In this document: piece by piece, positions 21,524 to 33,333 of the stretch
Position numbering within the stretch: the first letter of the stretch is position 1
Layout: each line of letters opens with the position of its first letter
NCBI RefSeq assembly: GCF_042477335.2
Contig: NC_091249.1
Span: 51,320,001-51,384,000 of the forward strand
Length of the DNA: 64,000 nucleotides
Origin: Ovis canadensis
Taxonomy: Eukaryota; Chordata; Mammalia; Artiodactyla; Bovidae
Direction: 5' to 3'
Program-made: the position numbers and the translations under genes
Notes under the pieces: model-generated
Databases searched by the model: none
What the model was told of the DNA's origin: nothing
Seen by the model: only the letters and a program-made list of their open reading frames with translations

Positions 21524-22525
21524 GTCCTTGTGAAATAGGGCCTAGAAATTCAGATTGGCATTTGATGTTGATGTGATAGAAACTGGGATCCAGTGAGGAA
21601 TTTCAGCTGAGAAGTGACACGATGAAATCTGTGTTGGGGAAATTTTGGCTGGGAGAGAGTAGAGGCAATGTTAGGTTGTGGAGTCTTGCACTAGTAATTA
21701 AAAATTAGAATTGAGCAGAATCAGTAGTAGAAAGGGGGTAAATCTGAGAGATTATTTCAGAGGAGAGAAAATTGGCAGCCCTTTTAGGGTTGCCTGGACT
21801 GGGAATAAAGTTGGAGCCTGGATTTGAGGAATGAAAGAGATAAGTACAGATTTTGTTCAAGGCTTGTTGTGCTGGTGCCTGAGACAGAAATGGGGTTCTC
21901 TTTTCCCTTCTCATCATCTCAGCAATTCTCTGCTTCCTCCTTTCCTGTCTCCACACTTCTCAGCTTCTGCTCTTTCTCTGAATCTGTCCTTGCTGGAGTT
22001 GCTGGTTCTCTTCATTACTTTCTCCTTTCTGCTGGGATCTTTATTCTCAACCTTCACTGCATCACTTTTTCTGCCTAAAAACAGAATGACATCTGTCTAT
22101 TCTAAAGAATCTTCCTCTATCCTTATCCCCTGTGATTACTTTCCTGTTTCCTGGGGAATTTCTTGAGAGTTGTCTACCCCTCCTTAAAGCCCTGTGGATT
22201 GGCGTCGCTACTCTGTTGGAACTGTTCTTTTCAAAGTTACAAGTGGCACCTCCAGACTTATCCTACTAGATGTGCAGTGTTTTGACCACTCCTCCTTTAA
22301 ACAGTCCTTTTTGGACTGCTTGTTCTCTTTTCTTCCTCTTTTCTGTCATTCTCTGCAGTCTTATCTGCTTTTATTAATTCACTTCTCTGCTGTGTGAAAA
22401 CTCTTGATCTGACTTCTGAGCTTCAGAGCAAGAAACAAATTTCCAGCTGAGTTCCTCTTCCACCTGTAGCATACTTACCTGCCTTTGACTATCTCTTTTT
22501 GCCAAATATGCTTTTCCTTCTGTCT
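21524..22525 (+). other. Unique intron DNA, no gene seen
   Basis: Overlapping short frames at 21,824-22,166 occur in pyrimidine-rich DNA and have no recognisable product. Confidence 0.5.
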
Positions 22526-22766
22526 TTTTAAAAAATATTTAAAAAAAATTTATTTGTTAGCCCATGCCAGATCTTAGTTGTAACATGAGGCATATTTGAT
22601 CTTCGTTGCAGCATTCATGATATTTTAATTGCAGCCTGTGGGGGTCTTTTAGTTGCAGCCTGCAAACTTGCTGCATGTGGGATCTAGTTCCCTGACCAGG
22701 GATCAAACCCAGGCTCCTTGCATTGGAATCAGGGAGTCTTAGCCACTGGACTGCTAGGGAAATCCC
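22526..22766 (-). mobile_element. tRNA-Glu-type SINE
   Basis: Reversed copy with an A-rich tail on the left (22,526-22,555), TGCATGTGGGATCTAGTTCC, and the end CCACTGGACTGCTAGGG. Confidence 0.85.
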
Positions 22767-23332
22767 CTCCTGTCTTAATGATGGCATCATCCTCCAGTTC
22801 TTTTCAAGGTTGGAAACCTTGGAATCACTTGTTTATATGATCAAAATGAACTTGAGTGCCTTCTCGATGCCAGGCACTGCTGGTATTGAAAGATACAGTC
22901 TGCTGTTAAGGAACTTTACCATGCAAGGAAGACTGGTGTAAACAATGACAGTACAGAATACCACATGGCCTGGTAGAAGTTATAGAGCAGTACTGTGGGA
23001 GTTTGGAAAAAGTCATGCCTGGAGTAATGTGGAAGAATTTCATAGAAGCTTATATATATTTAAGCAGAGACAAGCCAGTAAGTAAGGAGGAATAAGCGCA
23101 TGAAAGTGGCAAGAAATTCTTTGATGGGAATCTGAGAGGAGCAGGGTTGTCAGGAGATAAGTATAAATATAGGCCTTGTATTCCATGTTATAGGGTTGAA
23201 TTTTTATGCTGTTTCCATTCTATTATGTTATCTTTATTACTGGTCGTCATATTGTTTTTCTTTCCAGTCTTTCTGGAGAGACAGAATTACCTATGACCTT
23301 CAAAACGAGAAATACGAGGTGAGGTCTCTGAT
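22767..23332 (+). other. Intron DNA, possible ancient repeat
   Basis: The 22,850-23,060 part (GATGCCAGGCACTGCTGG, then a GTACAGAATACCACATGG block) resembles an old L2/MIR-class repeat, but I cannot fix the family. No gene. Confidence 0.3.
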
Positions 23333-23543
23333 GGGGCTTCCCTGGTAGCTCAGATGGTAAAGAATCTGCCTGCAATATGGGAGACCTGGGTTCGATTCCT
23401 GGAGGGAAGATCTCCTGGAGGTGGGCATGGCAATCCACTCTAGTATTCTAGACTGGAAGGAACCCCATGGACAGAGAAGCCTGGTGAGCTACAGTCCATG
23501 GGTTTACAAAGTGTCAGGACTGAGCGACTATAAGCACACAAAC
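23333..23543 (+). mobile_element. Bov-tA SINE
   Basis: Sense copy from GGGGCTTCCCTGGTAGCTC through GGTTCGATTCCTGG to the tail GACTGAGCGACTATAAGCAC. Confidence 0.92.
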
Positions 23544-24821
23544 AAAACACAGGTCTCTGATGAAAGCTTTACTTTCAGTGCCCAACTCTTCTCCCCATCT
23601 GCCTATCAAATAAAGCCCAAATTCTGTGTCTTTGATGAGACCTCATCTTGACTTTCCCAAATCTCATATGCTAAACCCAAGATATCCTGGCTGGCCTGAG
23701 TTCAGCCAACCTGAACTATTAGTGGTGCCTTGCTTCACAGTCCCCTGGCTTATGCCTTTCTCTTCCTGGTCTAATTTCAGCATTTAGTATCTTAACAGTG
23801 TGTAGTGTGATGTTTTCTTTGTAGCAGACACTCAGTGTACTTATGGAGTAGAAGAATGAATGGTACTATTACAGAGATACAAGTTGGGAAGGGGAGTAAA
23901 TTTTAGGTAGGAAGGTGATCAGATAGTGAGCTCTTATCCTCAATGTACCAAATTTCAAAACTTCAGAGATTTTCTTTTTTACTTCATTCCCTCATGCCAT
24001 CAGTTTCTAAGGACTTTGAATTTGTGCTCCTTATATCTCAAGCTTTCATTTTCCTATTCTTATGTATAAGCTCTTAAGGATATTAAGTCATAATAGTTTC
24101 ATAGGACAGATTCCTTGAGATGCTGCCTGTTTAGTAGAAGTCCCTAATCTTTTTGAGCCCATTCCTCATTTCTAAATGGGGCAAATACTGTGCAGCCTTG
24201 CACATTTGAGAGGATGCAGCAAGATAATTTATCTGAAGCAGCTAGCGCAGTGCTGTTTTTGAAGTAGGTGCTCAGTAAGTGATGCATGTTATTCTATGCC
24301 AAGAGCCAAATGCACATTTGGAAGAATTGTGAATTTTAAGAAACATATCTTTACAGTTTTGCTTTTTTCTGTTTATCCAAACTCTTCTTGCTTAATTGGT
24401 AAGATAAGGGCATTGGACTATTTGACAGTTTCAGTTTTCGTTTAATATCAGGAGAATTGGATCCATTTTTTGATTGGTAATCAGGAGAGTTTAATTTGGG
24501 CCAGAAGTTCAGTATCTTTCCCTACTCCAGCTGTGAAGTGGTATAATTTATTACATTGTTGCTCTTTGCTGGGTGTTCTTTGTCATGGATATAAATGTTT
24601 CATTTCCACCCCCTGGTTTGTAGGAGAGTTGACCTCTTTTCTGGTGGTGGACTTGATTTTCATTGAATGATCATTTCTGAAACTTTTTTTAAATGATCTC
24701 AAATGAAGAAATTGCTAGGAATCTTTTTAGTTAGAAAAGTAACATAAATTCATGGTAAAAGTGAAAAATGGAATGTTAATAAAAAAGGATCTTTATTTCT
24801 GTCATCTTCATATGTTCCCTC
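23544..24821 (+). other. Unique intron DNA, no gene seen
   Basis: Possible L2/MIR remnants at 23,560-23,870. Otherwise AT-rich with nothing assignable. Confidence 0.4.
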
Positions 24822-24942
24822 TTTTTTTTCTTTTTTTGGGTCAAACTGTGACTTGTGGGATCTTATTTCCCTAACCAGGGATTGAAGCTGGGCCCCCTGC
24901 TGTGAAAGCAGGGTCCTGACCATTGAACTGCCAGGGAATTCC
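24822..24942 (-). mobile_element. tRNA-Glu-type SINE
   Basis: Reversed SINE ending ACTGCCAGGGAATTCCC. ATGTTCCCTC before it and ATGCTCCCTC after it form a probable 10-bp target duplication with one mismatch. Confidence 0.85.
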
Positions 24943-25740
24943 CAATGCTCCCTCATTTTCACTCTTAATATTTTATTAGAATTTTCTTTGTGTTTGTAGA
25001 CCTTTTTTTTTTTTTAATCTTTTGGTCACACAAGTGGCCTCATATACATATTATTGAATACTTTGTTTAATATATTAGGGACATGCATTCAAATGAACAT
25101 GTAGGTAGATTTTTTTTAATTATTGAAACTTTTATTGAAATTAGTATAAGTGCACATGCAGTTAGTTGTAAGAAATAGTGCAGAGATCTCATGTGTGTTT
25201 CGCTTGATTTTGCAATGGCATGTTTTGTGAAAGCATCTAACACCACAACCAGACTACTGACATTGGCATAACCCACCAGACCTCCGACGACCCAGTTCTT
25301 GTTTTTCACATTCTTCTTTAAAGAAAATTCTTTATTTCTGTAAGGACATATTCCAGATGTCCCTGGTTTTACTCGTATTTGTTTGTGTGTGCTGTGTTAA
25401 GTTCTTTGCATTTTTGTCACCTGTATGGATTTGTATACTCAGTATCACAGTTAAGATGTTTAACAGTTTCAGTGCCACAGGGGTCTCTCCTGTGGCCCTT
25501 TTGTATCACATCCATCTTTTTCCTGGCAATTCCTCTTCGACCTTTGGCCAACTACTAATCTGTCCTTTGTTTCTAAAATTTTGTCATTTAAAAAGTGCCC
25601 GTAAATGGAATCATGCAGTGTGTATATATATGTGTGTGTGTGTCGATAGCCTTGTATTGGGTGTTTTCACTTAACATTACCTGGAGAGTCATCCAAGTTA
25701 CTGAGTATATTGATATTTTATTTCTTTTTGTTACTAAGTA

Positions 25741-26014
25741 GAAGGCAGTGGCACCCACTCCAGTACTCTTGCCTGGAAAATCCCATGGATGGAGGAATCT
25801 GGTGGGCTACAGTCCATCGGGTCGCGAAGAGTCGGACACGACTGAGCGACTCCACTTTCTCTTTTCACTTTCATGCATTGGAGAAGGAAATGGCAACCCA
25901 CTCCAGTGTTCTTGCCTGGAGAATCCCAGGGACGGGGGAGCCTGGTGGGCTGCCGTCTACGGGGGGGTCGCATAGAGTTGGACACAACTAAAGCAACTTA
26001 GCAGCAGCAGCAGC
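25741..26014 (+). mobile_element. Bov-A2 SINE
   Basis: Two BovA monomers, from GAAGGCAGTGGCACCCACTC to the CTTAGCAGCAGCAGCAG tail. Confidence 0.93.
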
Positions 26015-26018
26015 ATTC

Positions 26019-26021
<3 letters not shown>

Positions 26022-26049
<28 letters not shown>
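26022..26049. repeat. (CA)n microsatellite
   Basis: About 13 or 14 AC/CA units directly after the Bov-A2 tail. A candidate polymorphic marker. Confidence 0.9.
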
Positions 26050-26055
<6 letters not shown>

Positions 26056-26640
26056 TTAACCGTTCACCTGTTGAAGGACATCTGGGTTTATTCTAGCTTT
26101 TGGCTATTAGAAGTAAAAGTGCTGTGACCATTCATATATAGCTTTTGTGTGAACATAAGTTTTCATTTTTCTGGGAATAATGCCCAAGAGTACAATTGCT
26201 GAATCACATGTTACTGGCATGTTTGCTTTTATAAGAACCTGCCAAGCTGATTTCTAGAGTGACTATATGATTTTACGTTCTCACCAGTGGTGTATGAGAG
26301 ATCCACTTCCTGTTCATCCTCACCATCATTGAGTGTTGTCACTATTTTTGTTTTAACCATTTTGATAGTTATGTAATAATACCTCATTCTGGTTTTAATT
26401 TGCATTTCCCTGATAGCTAATGGTGTTGAACATCTTTTTGTGTGCTTATTTGCCATTTGTATATCCTCTTTGGTGAAATATACTCATGTTTTTTGTTCAT
26501 TTTCTAATTAATTTGATTTTAATTGTTGAGTTTTGGGAGTTCTTTATATATTCTAGATGCTCTACGTTCTTTATTATGCCTGTATACAAATCCTAGTTTT
26601 TAACTATTACGTCTTTTAGATGACTTATTAAAGAAAGTAT

Positions 26641-29136
26641 ATAATCGTACATACAAGCTTGTGGTTTCCCCTTAATAAATTGGAACAGATTTTAGTGTTT
26701 GTTACTGTTATTAGGTAAAATTACTTTATTAAGTCCTCTAAAATTCACATGCCTAGTAAACTTACAGGAAATACCATAACACTATGTTTAAGATTGCTGG
26801 AAGGATAAAATCCATTTTGGAGGGTGAACAATTATATCTACACATTAAATTAAAAATAATTACTGGTTATATGATATCCCCTCATATACCAAGAAGAATC
26901 TGAAGGTAATCTTTCTCTGTAAATTATGAGGGTATATTTCCCTTGTCATTTCTATAATTTCTCTTGAAGCAGTAATTGGAGCTGTTGGGGATCCCTGATG
27001 ATGTCAGCAGTGTGCATTGTGGAAGTTCTGTCTATACCCAGTAAAAATAATAGACATTAATGCCATGCTAATTGGTAATGAAATTTTATGTCCAAAGGCA
27101 TCTCTTTAATGTTGCAGATGGTTCAATTGACAGAGTATCGACTCTATTTTTCTTATTAACATATGAAGAAAAAGCGCTTCCACCATGCCATGATCTGTAA
27201 AGAATTGCAGAGCAGTGGTTGAGAGGTAGCAAAGTGCTGCATTTGAAATGCTTTTCTAATGTAGTAGAGTTTTGGGGCAGAAGTGTTACAGTGCCGGTTA
27301 TTATACCACTGAAATTAGTTACTTGGTAGAGTAGATACTGGAGTTTTAAGTAAAGTCTTGATAGGTACCTTAATAATTTCATAGTAATGCCTGTGGAATT
27401 GTTCCTAAGGACAAACTGGTGATAGTGGAATTATCAGGGCAATGGGTTAATTTTCTTTGTATCTCAGATGTGCCTACTTCTGTATGGTTTTCCAAAAGGA
27501 TTGTACGATTTTACACAGTTCTCAGTAGTGTATGGGTCTGACGTTTTCCTCCCTTTGATAACAAAACAACTTTGATAGCATTGATTTTTTTTAAGTTTTT
27601 TACATAATTAAATAGATGCATACTACTACTGAAAGATTGATTTAATTAATAGTTTTATTGTTGAAAGTGATTTATGTTTGTATTTCTTCTGTGGCCTTTG
27701 CTGTCTGTATCCTTCACTGACTTATCTGGATTGTAGTGTTTTGTAGCTATTATCCTTTAATTTTATGGACATAAATATTTCCTCTCAATCTGTTTTTCAT
27801 TTTAGTTAATAATTTTCTATAGTTGTAGAGCTGAAGTTTCACTTTTCATATAGCCAAATTGGTGTTTTGGAGTAATTTCTTTTACCAATTTGAAGCTTAT
27901 TGTGCTTCTATAAATTCGCTAAACAAACTTTACATACTTGTAAAAATTTGAAGAAATCCTGTCTGCTACAGTCTTAATTGATTTAATAGAGATTTTATTT
28001 TAATATCTAGCATGATACAGATAATTTTTATTGTGTCTTTAGTATTCTTTTTGGAAACAAATTCTTTTAGCTACTTCCCTTTGTATTAGGGAAGCAAATT
28101 ACCCTCAAATTACCTGCAAATTTCGTAGTCTAAAATAATAAACATTTCTGTCATACGAAGTTAGGAATAAGGGTGTGGCTTAGCTGGGTGGTTCTGCCTT
28201 TCTCTCATGAAATTACAAGCACGATGTCCTTCACTGCTGCAGTCATTTGAAGGCTGTTGTAGAATCCTTGTCCAAGATGATGCACTCATATGGCTATTGG
28301 GAAAAATAAATAATATATGGCTGTTCACAATAGGAGACCTCAGTTCCTTACCTTGTGGGCTTCTCCATAGGGCTGCTCACAGTGATTAGCAGCTTTCCCC
28401 AGAGTGAGTGGTTCAGAAGAGGAGAAGCTTAACAAGGAGATCCAAAGAAATATACAGTGTGGGAGGGGAATACCTTGAAATGTGGATCACTGGGGGCCAC
28501 TAGGGCAACTAGTTACTAGCCCACCCAGTAAGAAATAAACAGTTTTAATGAAAGGAGAAAGCATAAGTATACATAGTAGTGATACTTAAAACTTTTAAGC
28601 TGATGGACCTTGGATTTTTGAATTAGGTATATGGTTGAAAAATATAGTATAGAAAGATAACTAATAAAGTACCCTAAAGTACTCTTCTACCTTCCTGCTA
28701 AATTTCAGTTCTTATGGGCCTTCTTACCTTTTTGTATGATAAAGGTAGCAGATTATGCACACTTAATCTTTCTTTTTCACTTAATTTGTTGTCTAAATAT
28801 TTACATTTTTGAACAATATTTTCTCATTCGTTTATACACTTAGATAGTATTTTATTTTATGAATGTATGAACATTTTCATTCCACATATTCTTTTGCTGA
28901 AAGGGAACAACTGTGCACATAAGTCATTGTGAATGTATGCAAATAAATCTGTAGGGTAAATCTCCAGGACCGAATTCTGGGTCAAAGTTAAATGTTTATG
29001 ATTTTGAAAATATTGCCAAATTGCCCACTAAAAGACTATATTTATTTACACTCTCAGCCAGCAGTATATGTATTTGCCTGTTTCAGTGGGGATTCTTTAT
29101 TTCATTTGTCATAGTATAAAATTTAGCATCTTAGCT
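26641..29136 (+). other. Intron DNA, no gene seen
   Basis: About 2.5 kb of AT-rich sequence. A few parts (27,740-27,960 and 28,860-29,130) resemble degraded L1 on the minus strand. No RNA or protein gene is supported. Confidence 0.4.
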
Positions 29137-29256
29137 TTTTTTTTTTTGCCACACTGTGTGGCTTGCAGGATCTCAGTTCCCCAACCAGGAATCGAACCTG
29201 GAGCCACCACAGTGCAAGCCTGGAATCTTAACCATTAGACTACCAGGGACCTCCCC
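29137..29256 (-). mobile_element. tRNA-Glu-type SINE
   Basis: Reversed copy: TTTTTTTTTGCCACACTGTG, GATCTCAGTTCCCCAACC, then TTAGACTACCAGGGACC. Confidence 0.85.
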
Positions 29257-29660
29257 ATCCTAACCATTTTGAAGTGTACAGTTTGATAGTATTGTGTATT
29301 TACATTTTGGGCAGCCATTCTCCAAACTCCCGTTAAACAGCTGTGCACTTTCCCTTCCTGCCAGCTCCTGTCAACTACCATTCTGCTTTCTGTTTCTGAG
29401 TTTGACTGATCTCGAAACGTCTTGTAAATGGAATTATACAGTGTTTATCTTTCTGTGATTACCTTATTTCACTTAGTGTAATGTCCTCAAGAATTTACCC
29501 ATGTTGTAGGCTGTTAGAATTTTCCTCCTTTTTAAAGATATTCTGCAGTATACCACGTTTTCTTTATCCATTTATCAGTCGATGGCCACCTTTTGGCTAT
29601 TGTGAATAATGCCGATATGAACATAGGTGTACAGATATGTCTTCTAGATTCACGGGGGGT

Positions 29661-29782
29661 TTTTTTTTTTTGGTCACACCATGCAGCTTGTGGTCAGCTT
29701 AGTCCCCTGACCAGGAATTGAACCCACGCACTCAGCAATGAAAGCAGATAGTCTTAACCACTGGACTGCCAGGGAATTCCTT
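29661..29782 (-). mobile_element. tRNA-Glu-type SINE
   Basis: Reversed copy from TTTTTTGGTCACACCATGC to GGACTGCCAGGGAATTCC. Confidence 0.85.
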
Positions 29783-29802
29783 ATGGGGATTCTTGTAAAG
29801 CT

Positions 29803-29945
29803 TTTTTTTTTTTTTTTTAATTTGACGCCACTGAGTCTTAGTTGTAGCACTTGGGGTCTAGTTCCCTGACCAAGGTTTGAGCCCTGGCCCCCTTCATTGG
29901 GAGCACAGAGTAGAGTCTTAGCCACTGGACCACCAGCAAAGTCCT
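29803..29945 (-). mobile_element. tRNA-Glu-type SINE
   Basis: Reversed copy preceded by a 16-base T tail, with TTAGTTGTAGCACTTGGGG and ACTGGACCACCAGCAAAGTCC. Confidence 0.85.
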
Positions 29946-30040
29946 CCTGTGGGTATTCTTACGATACTTCTTATACCCAAGGGAGAAGAACAAATAATAA
30001 ACGTTTATTTGATACCTAAATGACCTATAATTTGGACAGT

Positions 30041-30091
30041 CTTTTTTTTTTTCCCCCCCTCTTTCTCCCTCCCTCCCTGTCTTCCTTTCCT
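30041..30091. repeat. Polypyrimidine tract
   Basis: About 50 bases of almost pure T/C (T-run, C-run, then CCCTCCCTCC-type repeats). Confidence 0.8.
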
Positions 30092-30114
30092 AAGGTATTT
30101 TTTGTTGTTTAAAG

Positions 30115-30277
30115 CATGGACCTGGAAAAATCAAACATCCTTTCAGTTCAGTTCAGTTGCTCAGTGGTGTCTGACTCTTTGTGACCCCATGAATCTCAGC
30201 ACGCCTCCCTGTCCATCACCAACTCCCGGAGTTCACTCAGACTCATGTCATGGACCTGTAAAAATCAAACATCCTTT
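30115..30277 (-). mobile_element. 5'-truncated BovB 3' end with a 29-bp target duplication
   Basis: The insert at 30,144-30,248 is the 3' terminus of BovB (RTE clade) on the minus strand: CAGTTCAGTTCAGTTGCTCAG, then CATCACCAACTCCCGGAGTT. It is only about 105 bases long and represents the last ORF2 codons plus tail. The flanks at 30,115-30,143 and 30,249-30,277 are the same 29 bases with one substitution. Confidence 0.9.
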
Positions 30278-30349
30278 ACGTTATGTATAATTTTTTTCCA
30301 CATTTAAATTCTGAGTATATGTCTTATAAATTAAAAAAGCATAGTAATT

Positions 30350-31545
30350 GCATTTAAAAAAATTAAGATAAAATTCACATATTGTAAAATTCACATTTTT
30401 AAAGGATATAACTCAGTGTGGCTTCAGTGTATTTACAGAGTTGAGCAACCAAAACCACTGTCTAATTCCAGAACATTTTATCACCCAAAATGAAACCCAT
30501 AGCCAGCAGTCACTCTTCATTTTCCCCTCTCCTAGTCCCTGTCAACCACTGATTTACTTTGTCTCTATGACAAAGTATTTTATCTTTTCTGGATATGAAT
30601 TTCATGTAAGTGGAACTATACAGTCTTTGGCCTTTTGTGTCTGACTAGTTTCATTTAGCATGTTTTCAGATTTATCCATATTGTAGTATTACTGTAACTA
30701 CTTAATTCTATTTTATTGCCAAATAATATTGCATTATATTGATGATCATTGTTTGTCTACCCATTCATCATTTGATAGACATTTTGTTTGTTTTCACGTT
30801 TTTTGGCTGTTAGGTGTAATGCTGGGCTTCCCATGGGGGACTAGTGATAAAGAACCCGCCTGCCAGTGCAGGTATATATGTAAGAGACACAGGTTTGATC
30901 CCTGGGTCAAGAAGATCCCCTAGAGGAAGGCACAGCAACCCACTCATGTTTTTGCTTGGAGAATCCCATGGACAGAGGAACCTGGTAGGCTGTAGTCCAT
31001 AGGGTCCCGTCAGACACAGCTGAAGCAACTTAGCATGCATGCAAGCACAGTGCTGTTACAAACACTTGTGTATAGGTTTTTTAATGGATATATGTTTTCA
31101 GTTCTGTTGGGTATATTCCTGTGAGTGGTGTTGCTGGGTCACATGGTGACTGTTTAATATTTTGAGGAACTGACAGACTGTACCATTTTATCATCCTTTT
31201 AATGATGTATGAGAGTTGTAATTTCTTTATATCCTTGCCAACACTTGCTTTCTTTTTTTTAAATTTTAGCCACCCTAGTGAGTGTTATGTGTTATCTCGT
31301 GATTTTGATTTACATTTCCCTGATGACAGATGTTGAGACTCCTTTTATGTGCTTTTTGGCCATTTGCATAGCTACTTTGGAGAGTCTGTGTTGTAAATTC
31401 TTTGTGTATTTTTTAAAGATAGGGATTTTTTTAATTGTTATAGTTTCTTGTATATTATGGATTAAGTTTCTTATCAGATATGATTTGCAAATATTTTCTC
31501 CCATTCTATGATTTTTTTTCATTTTTTTGATGGTATCCTTGAAAC
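30350..31545 (-). mobile_element. L1 3' region split by a Bov-tA
   Basis: Reversed L1: AAAATTCACATATTGTAAAA (30,370), AAACCCATAGCCAGCAGTC, TTTTTTGGCTGTTAGGTG, CATTTCCCTGATGACAGATG. ORF2-related fragments lie at the right end. Confidence 0.75.
30820..31046 (+). mobile_element. Bov-tA SINE
   Basis: Sense copy from GGGCTTCCCATGGGGGAC to the tail GAAGCAACTTAGCATGC. The head carries a small extra piece (GTATATATGTAAGAGAC). Confidence 0.88.
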
Positions 31546-31550
31546 ACAGA

Positions 31551-31659
31551 GGTCTTTATTTTCTTAATTTGGCCATGCTGAGTAGCCAACCACGGATTAA
31601 ATCAGGGCCCTTGGCAGTGAAATCATGGAATCCTAACCCCTGGACTGCCAGGGAAATCC
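31551..31659 (-). mobile_element. tRNA-Glu-type SINE
   Basis: Reversed, internally shortened copy (TTAATTTGGCCATGCTGAG to ACTGCCAGGGAAATCCC). Confidence 0.75.
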
Positions 31660-31673
31660 CAAAGGTTTGTAAT

Positions 31674-31875
31674 CTTTTTTTAAAAAAATATTTATTTATT
31701 TGGCTGCACTAGGTTTTAGTTGTGGCACTCAGAATCTTTAATCTTTGTAATAGCCTGTGGGATCTTTAGTTGTGGCAGGTGAACTGTTAGTTGCTGCATG
31801 CAGGATCTAGTTCCTTGACTGGGGATCAAACCCAGGACCCCTGCAGTGGGAGACCATTGGACCAACAGGGAAGTC
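31674..31875 (-). mobile_element. tRNA-Glu-type SINE
   Basis: Reversed long form (TATTTGGCTGCACTAGGTTT, TTAGTTGCTGCATGCAGG, ACCAACAGGGAAGTCC). Confidence 0.85.
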
Positions 31876-31888
31876 CACGCCACATAGG

Positions 31889-31930
31889 CGCGCACACACA
31901 CACCTATATATATATATATAAATATATAAT
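31889..31930. repeat. (CA)n and (TA)n simple repeats
   Basis: A short CACACA run is followed by a (TA)n run up to about 31,930. It is placed between two SINEs and probably grew from a SINE tail. Confidence 0.8.
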
Positions 31931-31931
31931 T

Positions 31932-32156
31932 AATTAACTTATTTATTTGGCTGTGTCTAGTCGTAGTTGCTGTACAGATCTTAGTTGCTGATGAATGTTT
32001 GTTTCATCATGCAGGATCTTTCACTGGAGTGTATGGACTCCAGAGCACACAGGCTCAGTAGTTGTGGTGCGTAGTTAGTTCCCTGACCAGGGATCGAACC
32101 CGTCTCCCCTGCTTTGGCAGTTGGATTCTGTACCACTGGAACACCAGGGAAACCTC
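31932..32156 (-). mobile_element. tRNA-Glu-type SINE
   Basis: Reversed long form (TTATTTGGCTGTGTCTAGTC, CCTGACCAGGGATCGAACCC, GGAACACCAGGGAAACC). Confidence 0.85.
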
Positions 32157-32178
32157 CTGGCTGCCTCCCGCCCTCCGC

Positions 32179-32479
32179 CTTTTTTTTGTTGTTTTTTTTT
32201 TTATCGGCTGCATTGGGTCTTCATTGTAGCACATGGGTAACTTAAGAGTTGTGGTGCTTGGACTTCTCTTATTGTGGAGCACTGGCACTAGAGCTTTCAG
32301 GCTCAGTAGTTGTATCACACAGGCTTCTTGAGTTTCGCTTAGTTGCCCTGTAGCATGTGGGATCTTAGTATCTTAGTTCCCTGAAAAGGGATCAAACCGT
32401 TGCCCCTCACATTGGAAGGCAGATTTTTTTTTTTTTAAGGAAGGCAGATTCTTAACCACTGGACTACGAGGGAAGTCCT
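32179..32479 (-). mobile_element. tRNA-Glu-type SINE with head duplication
   Basis: Reversed long form from TTTTTTGTTGTTTTTTTTTT to GGACTACGAGGGAAGTCC. The block GGAAGGCAGATT occurs twice (32,415 and 32,440) around a T/A-rich spacer. Confidence 0.85.
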
Positions 32480-32489
32480 TCCCTTCCTT

Positions 32490-32955
32490 CTTTAGTATGG
32501 TATATTACATTAATTGATTTTTCTGTGTGTTGAAGCAGCCTTGTGTTCCTAGGATAAATTTCACTTGTTCATGATATATAATATTTTTTATTTGTTGCTA
32601 TATTTGGCTTCCCTGATGGCTCAGAGGTTAAAGCATCTGCCTGCAATGCGAGAGACCTGGGTTCGATCCCTGGTTCGGGAAGATCCTCTGGAGAAGGAAA
32701 TGGCAACCCACTTCTGTATTCTTGCCTGGAGAATCCCATGGACAGAGGAGCCTGGCTGGCTGGCTACAGTCCACGGGGTCGCAAAGAGTCGGACACGACT
32801 GAGCGACTTCACTTTCACTTTATTTGGATTGTTAGGATTTTTGTATCTTTATGCATAAGGGGTGCTAATCTGTAGTTTTCTTGCAATGTCTTTCTGATTT
32901 TGGTATCAGGATAATACTATTCTAATAGAATGAATTTCATTTTTTAATATGATTA
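32490..32955 (-). mobile_element. L1 ORF2 fragment split by a Bov-tA
   Basis: Reversed ORF2 text (GAAGCAGCCTTGTGTTCCTA at 32,534; CTGATTTTGGTATCAGGATA at 32,894) on either side of the SINE. Confidence 0.75.
32607..32821 (+). mobile_element. Bov-tA SINE
   Basis: A well-preserved sense copy: GGCTTCCCTGATGGCTCAG to GAGCGACTTCACTTTCACTT. A CTGG unit is triplicated near 32,753. Confidence 0.94.
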
Positions 32956-33333
32956 TATTTTATAGTAAGAGTTACATTCTAAGTTTTCAGTTAAGAGTAA
33001 TTTTACTGGGTACATTTTATTGTAACTTTGCATTTTGAAAATTGCTAACATTGAGACAATACATTCTTCATTCATTACTCAATAATTTTTTATGTGCCAG
33101 GAATGCATAAGATGGGAATATGGTGGAAGCTGAGGCAGGGCAACTGTGCTAGGCTGAGGGGAGTGTGATTTAGGATTCTAAGGATTGAAATAGCTGCTGC
33201 TTTGGGAGGATAAGTTGAATATGGCGTGATTAGTTTGGGAAGATGGGGCAGGAAGGGATGGTATTGAAGGGAGAAGTTAGGGTCCAGGTCTTTCCCTAAG
33301 TTCTCCCACTGTTTTTGTTTGTTTGTTTAAATG
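32956..33333 (+). other. Unique intron DNA, no gene seen
   Basis: No recognisable repeat or coding sequence beyond a possible L2/MIR remnant near 33,070-33,110. Confidence 0.4.

Larger units (their letters stand above)
25110..26640 (-). mobile_element. L1 3' region split by a Bov-A2
   Basis: Reversed L1 3' UTR and ORF2 end. It includes AAATGGAATCATGCAGTGTG (25,606), GTTTAACCGTTCACCTGTTG (26,053) and TTTGCATTTCCCTGATAGC (26,399). An ORF2-derived 75-codon fragment lies at 26,229-26,456 (minus). Interrupted at 25,741-26,014. Confidence 0.75.
29257..30010 (-). mobile_element. L1 3' region with two SINE insertions
   Basis: Reversed L1 sequence: ACCATTTTGAAGTGTACAGT (29,265), AATGGAATTATACAGTG (29,428), TTTTGGCTATTGTGAATAATG (29,592). 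SINEs sit at 29,661-29,782 and 29,803-29,945. Confidence 0.7.
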
